From Brachycybe producta (lineage: Eukaryota > Arthropoda > Diplopoda > Playtdesmida > Andrognathidae), in NCBI GenBank assembly GCA_036925085.1, contig JAUPFP010000039.1, forward strand, positions 1,365,501-1,429,500: a DNA stretch of 64,000 nucleotides, given 5' to 3'. Both the position numbers and the translations under genes were made by a program. This document shows, in pieces, positions 22,901 to 34,900 of this stretch; within the stretch, counting starts at the first letter, position 1; the number at the start of each line of letters is the position of its first letter. The notes beneath the pieces are model-generated. The model saw only the letters and a list, made by a program, of their open reading frames with translations. It was not told the DNA's origin and searched no databases.

Positions 22901-25900
22901 AATGCTAAAATAAATAAAAAACCGAAGTTTAGTATAATAAATTGCTGGAATATTTTGGGGAAATCTCCATTCTCGTTATTGACACTAGAAGGGATTATGA
23001 CCTGTATAAAGTGAAAAATATAAAGTATGGTTTGTTGAAATTGAAAAATAGGACTTTTTCATATGATGCCTGACTTATGGGTCACCCTGTATGTAAGGTT
23101 GAATTATTTTTAAAGTTATATGACATAGCCTCACTTACAGGCGCTTGTTTTTACCCTTTTTTATTTTATTTAGTTGGGAATTTTAATTTTAAAGTTTGGT
23201 AGGTCAAATATAGTGACGCAGAGAAAAATTTGAAAATCGAAAATAAAAAATTCCAAAATTTAAAAAAAATGGAAATTTGTATGGGAAACCATTTGCAAGA
23301 ATTTGGAAAAGAAGCCTTTTTTTCGGGGAAAAATGGGATTTTAATTTTTAACATACTTTAATTTTTGCCATTTCTAAACTTTTTTTGTTTCGAGAATGTT
23401 CCTTAATTTCTCAGCACTGGTTATCAAAAACATACAGACAAAAATAGAATACTAACACATTGTTTACCGCAGGTTTGGACATTGCTTATATTAAAAATGG
23501 ATATGTTTATCACACAAAGTTTGATAGCGAGGAATACATTCCACCGGGAAGCGTGCAGAGGGCGGGTAAAACAAGAGCTAAATGAGAAGGAGGATTTCAC
23601 ATAATTCTGATGTTTTTTCTGTGTATTTTCGCTTTTTTAGGTGAAAATTTGCATGGGCTAATTGTTGAATTAGCAAATTCTCCATTAGTTCCCGATGCCG
23701 GAAAACAACAACATGGGAACATGATCTTTTTCGACTTCTTTGGTCTGTTCCTCGTTGTCTATTCCGAATTTCTCGGTGGAATACTAATGTATGTCTGTAT
23801 GGCTATCGTTGCCTACAGAACGTATTGGCGTATGACGAAACCAAGAGAAATCGGTGCGATTATAATTAGAATTTCATATTTTGAAGCATTTTGTTAACAT
23901 TATTTGTTGGAAATTATGATTTTCAAGGATTCGGGACTGGAAAAGCTTATCTTAAGGTTCTGTTGAAGGGGATAGCCACGTTAATTTCTGGTTGGGTTTT
24001 GTCTCTCGTTGTCGTATTGGCTATCGGATTTGCTTTGAGTGTCTTCGGATTTGCGATGTCTTGGTTCACAAATCAATTTCTTGCTTTTGGATTGTTTGTC
24101 GTTCCTGCCGTACTCACTATGATTCTCAATCATAAAATTGCCCATCGGTTTATTTACAAGGTTTACTTTTATACGTTTATTGTTCGAAATGTTGTTTATT
24201 CTGCGTTTCAGAAGAGCAAAACTACGAAGAAATTAAAGTTATGTTTAGAAACTAGAATGGTAGCTGATTCACTTAATTAGCATTTTCATGTCAATATCGT
24301 TCTAAATAAACTTTATCATTGACAAAAATTATAAAAATACCATCTGCTCAACGTTGGCTCGTTATCAGAATGACATAAAAAGCTAAATTTGAAAGATATG
24401 AGCATGAAAATGTCGTTCTAGTTTATAAAATACTTTCGAATTTCTTTTAATGTCGCTTCCGAAAGTCAGAAAGACTAGAGTTCAAGAGGTGGTCTAGTTG
24501 GACTGCAAAAAGTGGTCGAAAACAACGACTGGTAGCTGTGCTGCGGTTGGTTTCCAGATCTGTACACACAAGCGGTTTCTCAACCACCTGACGAACTGCA
24601 ATCGCCGGATGGTGATCGATCTCTGCCACCAACGACAGCGGTTCTTATTTCCACACGGACCACTTGTGAACAACCAGTCTCATCTCTACAAGAGAGCAAT
24701 GATGACAAAATATCATTGTCAGGAGTCCATTTTGTCTGAATGGCTACTGAGGCCGTTCTTGTCGTCTTATGACCGCATTTTGCAGTCCAATTTGACCACT
24801 AAAAAGTTGCTCGTCTGTGAGCGTCCTTAATTTTAAAGAGTTTATTTAAGCGTTTTACTGAATTTGAAACTTTAGAACGTGTCTAGTCCGTGGTTGGCTG
24901 AACAACTGAGCTTCGAGTCTCACCAGTGGCTTTGGTGTTCGCTCACCTCCATTTTATATTTTCTCGACCTAAAAACTTCGATGGTTTTACTCATTGGAGT
25001 TCTTTTTCCTGCTGTCTTCCGTTTCATCGGCGATAATTTCGTCTATCCATATTCGAAAAGTCAGCTTACAACTTTGTCTATTCAACGTGTGTTCCGATTT
25101 CTTTCATAGTTGTTTTTTTCGGTTTATTTCTTTACATTGTAGATCACGTACGAGATTTTTTACTCGTGAATTTGTTCGCTTGGGCTCTACCTTTGGAACT
25201 GAGTCTTCAGGCGGCAGTTGTTGCAACTCAGATACTCATCCCTTTGATGGGCCGTACTGGGCCCGTCATTCAACCAGATATCTTCATTGGTGTTGTCTTC
25301 TGGCTCATTTGTATAATTAGCTATAACCTCACTGTAATTACATTAGGGGTTTTTTATTACTAGAGACCATTTTTGTTGGATCTCGACTTACTTTAATTTT
25401 TTATTTGTAATTAGGTTTCATTTGTTCATGCAACTCGTAGCCTTAAATTGGTAATCACGACACTGTTCGGCATTTTTGCTTTATCTGTTATATTCGCAGT
25501 CTTCACTTCTCTCGGACATCCGTTTAGCGGTTCGATTGCTAATCCGACGCCACAGCGTTTTATGATATCGGTGCGTCAATTAAGAATTAAGATGATTTTT
25601 CACGACGTTTGGTTAGTTTTGCAGCTTCATATGAGCAACAACTAAAGAGAAACTGAAAGATTGGTAGAAACTAGAATGTGTAGCTCAATCACTTACTTGT
25701 ATTTTCATGTTAATAGATTTCAAAATAAACTTTTTATAGATGATTAAAAATATCTGTTTAATGTTGGATTATTTTCAAACTCACATAAAAAGTTTATTTT
25801 AAAAGATATCAGCATGAAAATACTTTTTAAGTTATCATGCTACCCTTCTAGTTTCTAAAATACTTTCAAATAAGTTTATTCTTAATTTTGCATCTGAAAG

Positions 25901-28900
25901 ACAAACAATAGGCAGAGTTCGAGAGGCATTTACACTTTAAAACCACCTTAATTAAAGTGAATGTTTTTAATTCTGTACGCAGCACGTTCATCGCGTGTTT
26001 CATGACAGAAATGGCGACGTTAGAAAGGAAGATTCTGGGATTTGGGTGCTTCCGGTTGACTTCAAAGGAGAACGGGACATGTACGAATATTTTCCCGAGT
26101 TATTGAATGCGCATTACGTGGACAATGACTGTGAAACCGAGTTGATGTGCGGCCAACCTTTCTATTATCCTGCACTGGAAAGGCTAAGGTGAATGTTTAA
26201 TAACAAACAATTGCTGTTCCAACAGTTCTGCAATCTTTTGTTTTATTTAGCTCTTTTGTATTTTAGGAAATCAGTTTATTTGTCTGGACCGAAGCCTAAA
26301 TTTCATCAACCGTTGCGAATGTCACTCGCGTCGCAGAATGCGCTGGAAATCGATGTTCGAAGGCTGACTTTTAATTTGACGGGTCCCAGCCACATGGCCG
26401 TTTATATGTCTCCCGAGTCTGGCGTCGAGTTGACCAAGTGGTCGTTTTCGAATGGGGAACCTTATCCAAGTCTGACGTGGGACTCGAGGCCCACATATTT
26501 TGTCTACCACTCGCAGGCTGAAATCGTACAAACGTTTAATTTTTGGGTCGACATCAGAGTGAGTTTTACAAAAAATACTATTTTTGATTTTTTGATTTTA
26601 CATCATTTTCAAAAAATTGAAAATGTAATTTTTTAAAATGTTGTCCCATTTTTTTTATGTATTTTAATTTGAACTTTAACCCTCCAACGTGTGCGCGTGT
26701 TAAACGACGCCAGTTAGAGTAAAGCCAAACTATAAAGTGTTTAAAAAAACTAGAAGGGTAGCTTGAGTTTTTTTTTCATGTTATTTTTCAAAATAAACTG
26801 GTTTATCAACAAAAATAAAAAAATATCGTTCGATTAAAGTTGGGTTATTTTCAAACTCGCATAAAAAGCTTATTTTGAACGAAAACAACATGCCTAAAGT
26901 TATTGAGTTACCTTTCTAGTTTCTAAAACACATGTTAGGTGTTCAAAATGGACTATAAATGCACCTAAACACCTAACATGAAATCATACATAAACAAAAA
27001 TAAACAAAACAAAAAACTAAATAGAAACCAAAAAGGAAAAGCAACAATAAGAATTGTAATAATAATAATAGTAATAATAATGGTAATAATGATAATAATA
27101 ATAATAATAATGTTAATAATAATGTTAATAATAATGTTTAAAAGAACTTGTGAATGAAAACAGGTGTTTAACTAGAAAGGTGTAATGTGACACCTGAAAA
27201 AGAATAGACGATAGAGAAGAAGAAAGTTTAAAATGTAAACAAGTGTCATAACAGGTGTGTCGTATGTAAAAGCTAAAAGGTGTAATATAACACCTTAAGT
27301 GAATAGAAAGAAAAGTTAAAAGGTGTAATTTAACACCTTAAGTGAAACAATGATAACAGAAAGAAGAAACAATTAACTACAATAGGCATACACATCACAC
27401 ATTAACAAAATATCATACGGTGACTAGGCTGGGGGTGTGAAAATAATAAGATCACATAAATAATTTATGAGATTTGCTGTCATAATAAGAGGAAATGTTA
27501 AAATGGCCTGTCAATCATAATAAGATATAATATTATTCTATCGTTACTTTTAAAGCAAACTAACACTTAAAATTAACCTTTTCTAAGAAAGGTCACACCT
27601 GTGTTTACATTTAATGTAACTTTTGTCAACACCTGATATCATGTTAGTCCTTCATGTCAATCACAATACTTTCACTTTTCAATCATAAGGTTGACCAATT
27701 AAATGATTGAATAATCAACCCAAGTTAACCAATGAGAGACTAGAATGGACTAAAATCTTCAATTTTAGTCAGTTCATTTTAGATTTTAGACCAGAGTGTG
27801 GCAGACTCTCAAAGAGAGTGTGAGGCTCTCAATGAGGTTTCAGAGAGTGTCTACAGCCAGAGAGAGAGAGAGAGAGATAAAAGAATACCAGCGGTTTGTA
27901 AAGGGATCAGAAGGACTTAGTTTTCTTTACAAGAAAAAAGAAAACAATATACTAGTTTCCTGTAGGAACCTAGTGTATTGTTTGATTAACTTAGAAATTA
28001 TTTTGGTTATACTTTCAGAACTCTAAAATATTTTGAGATTACACTTTCAGAACTCTAAAATATTTTGGTTATACTTTCAGAACTCTAAAATATTTTGAGA
28101 TTATACTTTCAGAACTCTAAAATATTTTGAGATTACACTTTCAGAACTCTGAAATATTTTGGTAATAGTTTCAGAACTCTAAAATATTTGAGTTTACACA
28201 TTCAGAACTCTGAAATATTTTGGTAATACTTTCAGAACTCTAAAATATTTTGAGATTACACTTTCAGAACTCTAAAATATTTTAATTACACTTTCAGAAC
28301 TCTAAAATATTTTGAGGTTACACTTTCAGAACTCTGAAATATTTTGGGATTACACATTCAGAACTCTAAAATATTTTGGTTGCATATTCAGAACTCTTAG
28401 ATCATTTTTGTTGCTTTCACAAATAGAACTTTGAAATATTTTGGTTTACACATACAGAATTATAATTAATTGTGGTTGGTTTACAAATTAAAACAATAAA
28501 TTGTGTGCAAACTTCATAGTGTTTTGTGATCATCATTTGAGTTGGTGTTTAATTTAAGTGTGTGCCAGTTCAGCAATCAACTCCACAACCCCAAATCAAC
28601 TGGACATCTGAACGAGCATCAAGAAAAGGTAGGAAACTAATAATTTACTTTTTAAACAAGGCCAATAACATAAAAATACACCAAGAAACATAGGGGGGCA
28701 CAACTTGATCAAAACAGGGATACTGGTTCCCCAAATAGACCATTGTCTGGAACCTGAACCAAGCTGTACACTTTCACTTCTTCCCCTTTTCCAAAATTTT
28801 GAATTTTGACTTTCAGGGCTATAGAGTGGAGGTAAAAATAACAAGTGGCGCAGTCGACAGGATTTTATCCTTGTTGAGTTCAGTGTTCCCCTTTTTGATT

Positions 28901-31900
28901 TAAAGCTGAAGTTTGAATTCCTGGGTTCTAATTTTTGTTATAATTTTCTGAATGTTTTCCCTATTAAAATACATATTAATGTTAATTAATAGTGAAACCT
29001 TTGAAATTTTTTTTTCCCTTCTCAATGTTTTTCATACCTTTTAGATTGATGTTTTCAAATGGCCGAATAAGTAGTTTTAAGTAGATATAAGTACATATGC
29101 GATATTTTTGTGGTTTCTGCTCGCTCCCACACATGCACGCACGCGCTCCCATACAAAAAGTCCCAGAAAAGCGGACTATATACAAAATTTGGGTGAGGTT
29201 CTTTAAAATTTTGTGGGGTTTGTAAGGGAACAATTTACAAGGAAAACCAAATAAACCAAATAACATGGATCATCAAGGAGACAACGAAGCTACCACTTCA
29301 GGTGTGGGGCACAATCAAAATGTGAATCAGCCTGTACATAGTAGCTTAATCCCATATTTTTCAGGGGATGGAAAAGGTCCATCTGCCAAAGAATTGTTTG
29401 AGCAGATTGAAGGTATCACTAGGCTAGCAAATTGGACAGAGGAATTTCAGATAATCTTAATCAAAGCTAAATGTAAAGGTCCTGCAGCAGAATTCCTAAG
29501 AGATCACCCAGAGATAAGACAGATAACAAGACTAGAAGAGCTAAAAGCATTAATGATTCAGCGTTTTGAACCAATAGAACCCAAATTAGTGTCAATGCAG
29601 AAATTTTTAGAAGAAAAGCAAAGTAGCACCGAGAGTGCAATAGAGTACATTTTGAGGGTAAAAACTCGAGGTAGAACTTTCACCGATGAAAATCCTACTC
29701 CAGATCAAATAGCCATGCGGGATGGTATGATCCAAAACCAAATTATAAAAGGATTGAATTCCCGAATTAAAAGGTTTGTGTTGTCCCGGAATCCTGCTAA
29801 TTTACAAGAGACAATCGCAATTATTTTAGCCGAAGAAGAAAATGAGAAATTAGTACAAGGGAAAAATGGGGTAAATTAAATTGAGGCTAGAGACCCAAAT
29901 TTAGCAGTTAGACATAAAGGTGCAAGGATGCCATAAAACAGTTACAGAAAATGAAGTTAAGAAAAACAAGAGTAAAATAGACAAATGAATAAAAAGGAAA
30001 ATGATTTAAAACATTACTGCTGGACAGTGGATTGTCCGGAATAAAATAAGAAATGAAACAGGGAGTTAAAAGCAGTAATGTTGGACAACAGATTGTCCGT
30101 GTAATTGAGAAAAATAAGTTTAAAAGAGCAAGAAGAAAACAGTAAAACAGAAAGTGAATGAAAACAAATAGTGGTTTAAACCATTAGTGTTGGACGACGG
30201 ACTGTCCGGAATTAGGTAAGAATATGGTTAGATAATTAAAACACTAATGTTGGATGATGGACCATCCGTATAATTAAGAAATGATAGGTTCTAATAGGGG
30301 GAACAATGAATATATAAGTTGAATAAAGATAAGAATTTAAAGGTAAAAATTAGACAAGTGGAAAAGAATTATGAAACAGCCTAGGGGGTAGGTACCCCTA
30401 TGACATAAAACCAAACTCAATTGAAAACAGAATGGGAGGCTATATGGTATTACAGGATAACATGAAAAAATAATTCATACCTAAAACCATGGATGTGAGT
30501 ACTATAATAACGGGATACTTTATGGAAGAAAATTTCATGCCCACAATTAATGTGCTATTAGTCCTAGCCAAACAGGAAATACATTGGAGCTAGCACCCAT
30601 ACCCAAAAAAGCTATTCAGGAGTCAATAATTGAGTAAAAAAGTGATGAAGAAAAATAATGTCAAGAAATATAGTAATCAGAAAATTTGATGAACATGAAA
30701 ATAGAGAAAAATTGAAGTTAAGGGTAAAATGGAAAACAAAAGGGGAGTTTAAAAAACATCTCAGTGAATGAGATGAAATGAATAGAATAATTTTATTCTT
30801 ATAATAATGGAACATTTTGGCAAGTAGAAAAGCTGAAATGGGAAATGGTAGTATATTGCCTCTACAATTATTAAATGGGGGATCAACATAAAAAAAAATA
30901 TATATTGGGAAAAAATTTAATGGATATATAATACAAGTAAAATAATTTAAAAAAAAAATAAATGAAAAATTACATAATCTAAATAAATAACAAGGTACAA
31001 TCATAAGTTTGAAATAATATAGAGAATTATTATTTCAATGTGTCTGAATCAGCCACAAAACAAAACAAATGTTATGGGCAAAATTTACTGGGAATGGATG
31101 CATTCAAAATTGAGGATGGGGTGAACTTCATCAAACTTAATGATCCCGTTATAATGGTTAGTGCAGAAGGCACTGTAATAATTAGAAAAGATGGAATAGA
31201 AAGAAGTTCACATGTGGGAAAAAAACAGGTAGTTATAAATCCTGAATTTGGAATGGAATCTGGCTCCCTTCACATTATCTTTATCTAAAAAAGGTAATAT
31301 GATGAAAAGGCAAATTCCATGTTGAAGGTAAACAATATTTGCTAAAGAATAACATGTTTAATTTTATGATTTTTATATAATCTACAATTTATATAATTTT
31401 TATGTAACCCATGCAATTATTATACTATTAACCAGAATTGTATTTTTATGTGTTGAAAAAGTAGTTAAGTGTTTCAAATTTATTATGTACATCTGTAATT
31501 TGTATTGTGTGTTTAGGGCTTGTAGACCAACAAAGAATTGTCCTGCTATTTTAGAAATGTGTTAGGAAGGATAGAGTATGATAAGAAAATTGTTAGGATA
31601 GTTACAGGCTAGAAAAACAAACTAGGTAAAAAAAAAATGACTATTCATTTGTTGTAAGCATTAGGTCTCTCACTCTTATAACAAGTACTAAAAGTGTCAA
31701 TTGAAATGTATTGTTTGTTCACGAAATCAGAACATTGTATCCACATTCAAGTTGGAGCTTTGTACTTTCATCAAAAAATTAGAACATCAACGAAAACCTC
31801 TACAGATGCTAGGTTAGCAAGTTGACAATTTCTTCAGAAAAGCAGACTAATACCAGATGTTATAACAGTTAATCAAAAAATCTCTTCAGAAAAGCAGACT

Positions 31901-34900
31901 AATACTTTGAAGACTTGGACCTTGGTTTGCCAATTTGGGAGAACTTCAACCTTTCATCAGACTGAATATTGACATTGTAGCCTGAGTGATGTCTAAAGGA
32001 CAATTTCAACAGAAACTGATTTACAGATCAGCAATCAACAGATGACAACCTAGTAACCATCTGATGACATCTATACAAAACCATCATGAGGACTACATCA
32101 AAACAATGAACTAATAGAATTTGTGAGCAATTCCTAAAATGTGCTGCAATTTGTCTATTTATAAAATTATCCAAGAGTGAAGAGATATAGAAGTGCTAAA
32201 ATGGGGTAAATGATAACATGAAAAAAAAAAAGTAGAAAATTAGGACTATTGTAAGTGAAGGTTCATGACAATTAGGGTAAATTACACAGATTAAATGTGG
32301 GAAGTGAAATTTAGGGGGTAGGGATGTTAGGTGTTCAAAATGGACTATAAATGCACCTAAACACCTAACATGAAATCATACATAAACAAAAATAAACAAA
32401 ACAAAAAACTAAATAGAAACCAAAAAGGAAAAGCAACAATAAGAATTGTAATAATAATAATAGTAATAATAATGGTAATAATGATAATAATAATAATAAT
32501 AATGTTAATAATAATGTTAATAATAATGTTTAAAAGAACTTGTGAATGAAAACAGGTGTTTAACTAGAAAGGTGTAATGTGACACCTGAAAAAGAATAGA
32601 CGATAGAGAAGAAGAAAGTTTAAAATGTAAACAAGTGTCATAACAGGTGTGTCGTATGTAAAAGCTAAAAGGTGTAATATAACACCTTAAGTGAATAGAA
32701 AGAAAAGTTAAAAGGTGTAATTTAACACCTTAAGTGAAACAATGATAACAGAAAGAAGAAACAATTAACTACAATAGGCATACACATCACACATTAACAA
32801 AATATCATACGGTGACTAGGCTGGGGGTGTGAAAATAATAAGATCACATAAATAATTTATGAGATTTGCTGTCATAATAAGAGGAAATGTTAAAATGGCC
32901 TGTCAATCATAATAAGATATAATATTATTCTATCGTTACTTTTAAAGCAAACTAACACTTAAAATTAACCTTTTCTAAGAAAGGTCACACCTGTGTTTAC
33001 ATTTAATGTAACTTTTGTCAACACCTGATATCATGTTAGTCCTTCATGTCAATCACAATACTTTCACTTTTCAATCATAAGGTTGACCAATTAAATGATT
33101 GAATAATCAACCCAAGTTAACCAATGAGAGACTAGAATGGACTAAAATCTTCAATTTTAGTCAGTTCATTTTAGATTTTAGACCAGAGTGTGGCAGACTC
33201 TCAAAGAGAGTGTGAGGCTCTCAATGAGGTTTCAGAGAGTGTCTACAGCCAGAGAGAGAGAGAGAGAGATAAAAGAATACCAGCGGTTTGTAAAGGGATC
33301 AGAAGGACTTAGTTTTCTTTACAAGAAAAAAGAAAACAATATACTAGTTTCCTGTAGGAACCTAGTGTATTGTTTGATTAACTTAGAAATTATTTTGGTT
33401 ATACTTTCAGAACTCTAAAATATTTTGAGATTACACTTTCAGAACTCTAAAATATTTTGGTTATACTTTCAGAACTCTAAAATATTTTGAGATTATACTT
33501 TCAGAACTCTAAAATATTTTGAGATTACACTTTCAGAACTCTGAAATATTTTGGTAATAGTTTCAGAACTCTAAAATATTTGAGTTTACACATTCAGAAC
33601 TCTGAAATATTTTGGTAATACTTTCAGAACTCTAAAATATTTTGAGATTACACTTTCAGAACTCTAAAATATTTTAATTACACTTTCAGAACTCTAAAAT
33701 ATTTTGAGGTTACACTTTCAGAACTCTGAAATATTTTGGGATTACACATTCAGAACTCTAAAATATTTTGGTTGCATATTCAGAACTCTTAGATCATTTT
33801 TGTTGCTTTCACAAATAGAACTTTGAAATATTTTGGTTTACACATACAGAATTATAATTAATTGTGGTTGGTTTACAAATTAAAACAATAAATTGTGTGC
33901 AAACTTCATAGTGTTTTGTGATCATCATTTGAGTTGGTGTTTAATTTAAGTGTGTGCCAGTTCAGCAATCAACTCCACAACCCCAAATCAACTGGACATC
34001 TGAACGAGCATCAAGAAAAGGTAGGAAACTAATAATTTACTTTTTAAACAAGGCCAATAACATAAAAATACACCAAGAAACATAGGGGGGCACAACTTGA
34101 TCAAAACAGGGATACTGGTTCCCCAAATAGACCATTGTCTGGAACCTGAACCAAGCTGTACACTTTCACTTCTTCCCCTTTTCCAAAATTTTGAATTTTG
34201 ACTTTCAGGGCTATAGAGTGGAGGTAAAAATAACACACATTCATGTTTATCTTAATTTTGCTTCCAAATAACAGAATAATCAAGAGTTCGAACATCAGCG
34301 TTGATTAACCATCTTAATGGGAAGCAATCTTTTGGATTTTAAAACTGAGATAAAATGCGTGAAAATAACCTTAAGTGATTGAGTTACCTTTCTAGTTTCT
34401 CTTAATTTTGACTCCTGAAAGACAGAATAATGAGAGTTCAAGAGTCGTTTACACTTTTAAAACCACCTTAAGATGCTGAGAGGAAATTCTACAAAATCTG
34501 AATTGATTGCCAACATTTGCATAATTTCAGTGCGTTGCATTTGAATATGCATAAAATGATTTTTGTTCGTTAATTGTTAGTTTTAAACTATTCAGTTTCA
34601 GGTGCAAAACATTTTAAGAACTCTTGATTATTTTACCTTTTAGAAGCAACATTAAGATAAAACTTGAAAGTGTTCTAATAAATAGAAGGGGTCATGGAAT
34701 CAGAGATGATATTTAGATATATCTTTTAAAATGAGCCTTTTATTGCATTCTGAGAATAACTCTTAATTTTTTGAACGTTAGGACAGTTTTTTTGTTGTTG
34801 TAATTTTCATCTTATGAACGTAAAAATACAGTTTTGTGATTCATTTATTCTTCAAAATTCATGTTTGTTCTAAAAGACAAAATAGTCGGAGTTATGCTTA

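Larger units (their letters stand above)
26933..34235 (+). mobile_element. LTR retrotransposon, 7.3 kb, gag only, in ERMP1 intron 12
   Basis: Two direct LTRs of 1911 bp each (26933-28843 and 32325-34235) start TGTTAGG and end AATAACA. They match wherever I compared them, without length change. The 4-bp sequence CACA flanks both ends (26929-26932, 34236-34239) as a target duplication. A tRNA primer-binding site follows the 5' LTR and a purine tract precedes the 3' LTR. The 3.5 kb interior has one good gag-like frame and no frame resembling reverse transcriptase or integrase. The matching LTRs mean recent insertion, so the machinery must have been supplied in trans. The orientation is the same as ERMP1. 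Assignment to Ty3/Gypsy-type elements is likely but not proven. Confidence 0.9.

Noticed and set aside
27796-28026. A 76-residue frame present twice (again at 33188)
   Set aside because: It lies inside both LTRs and has no protein-like features.
28596-28844. An 82-residue minus-strand frame, also at 33988
   Set aside because: Duplicate LTR sequence, not a gene.
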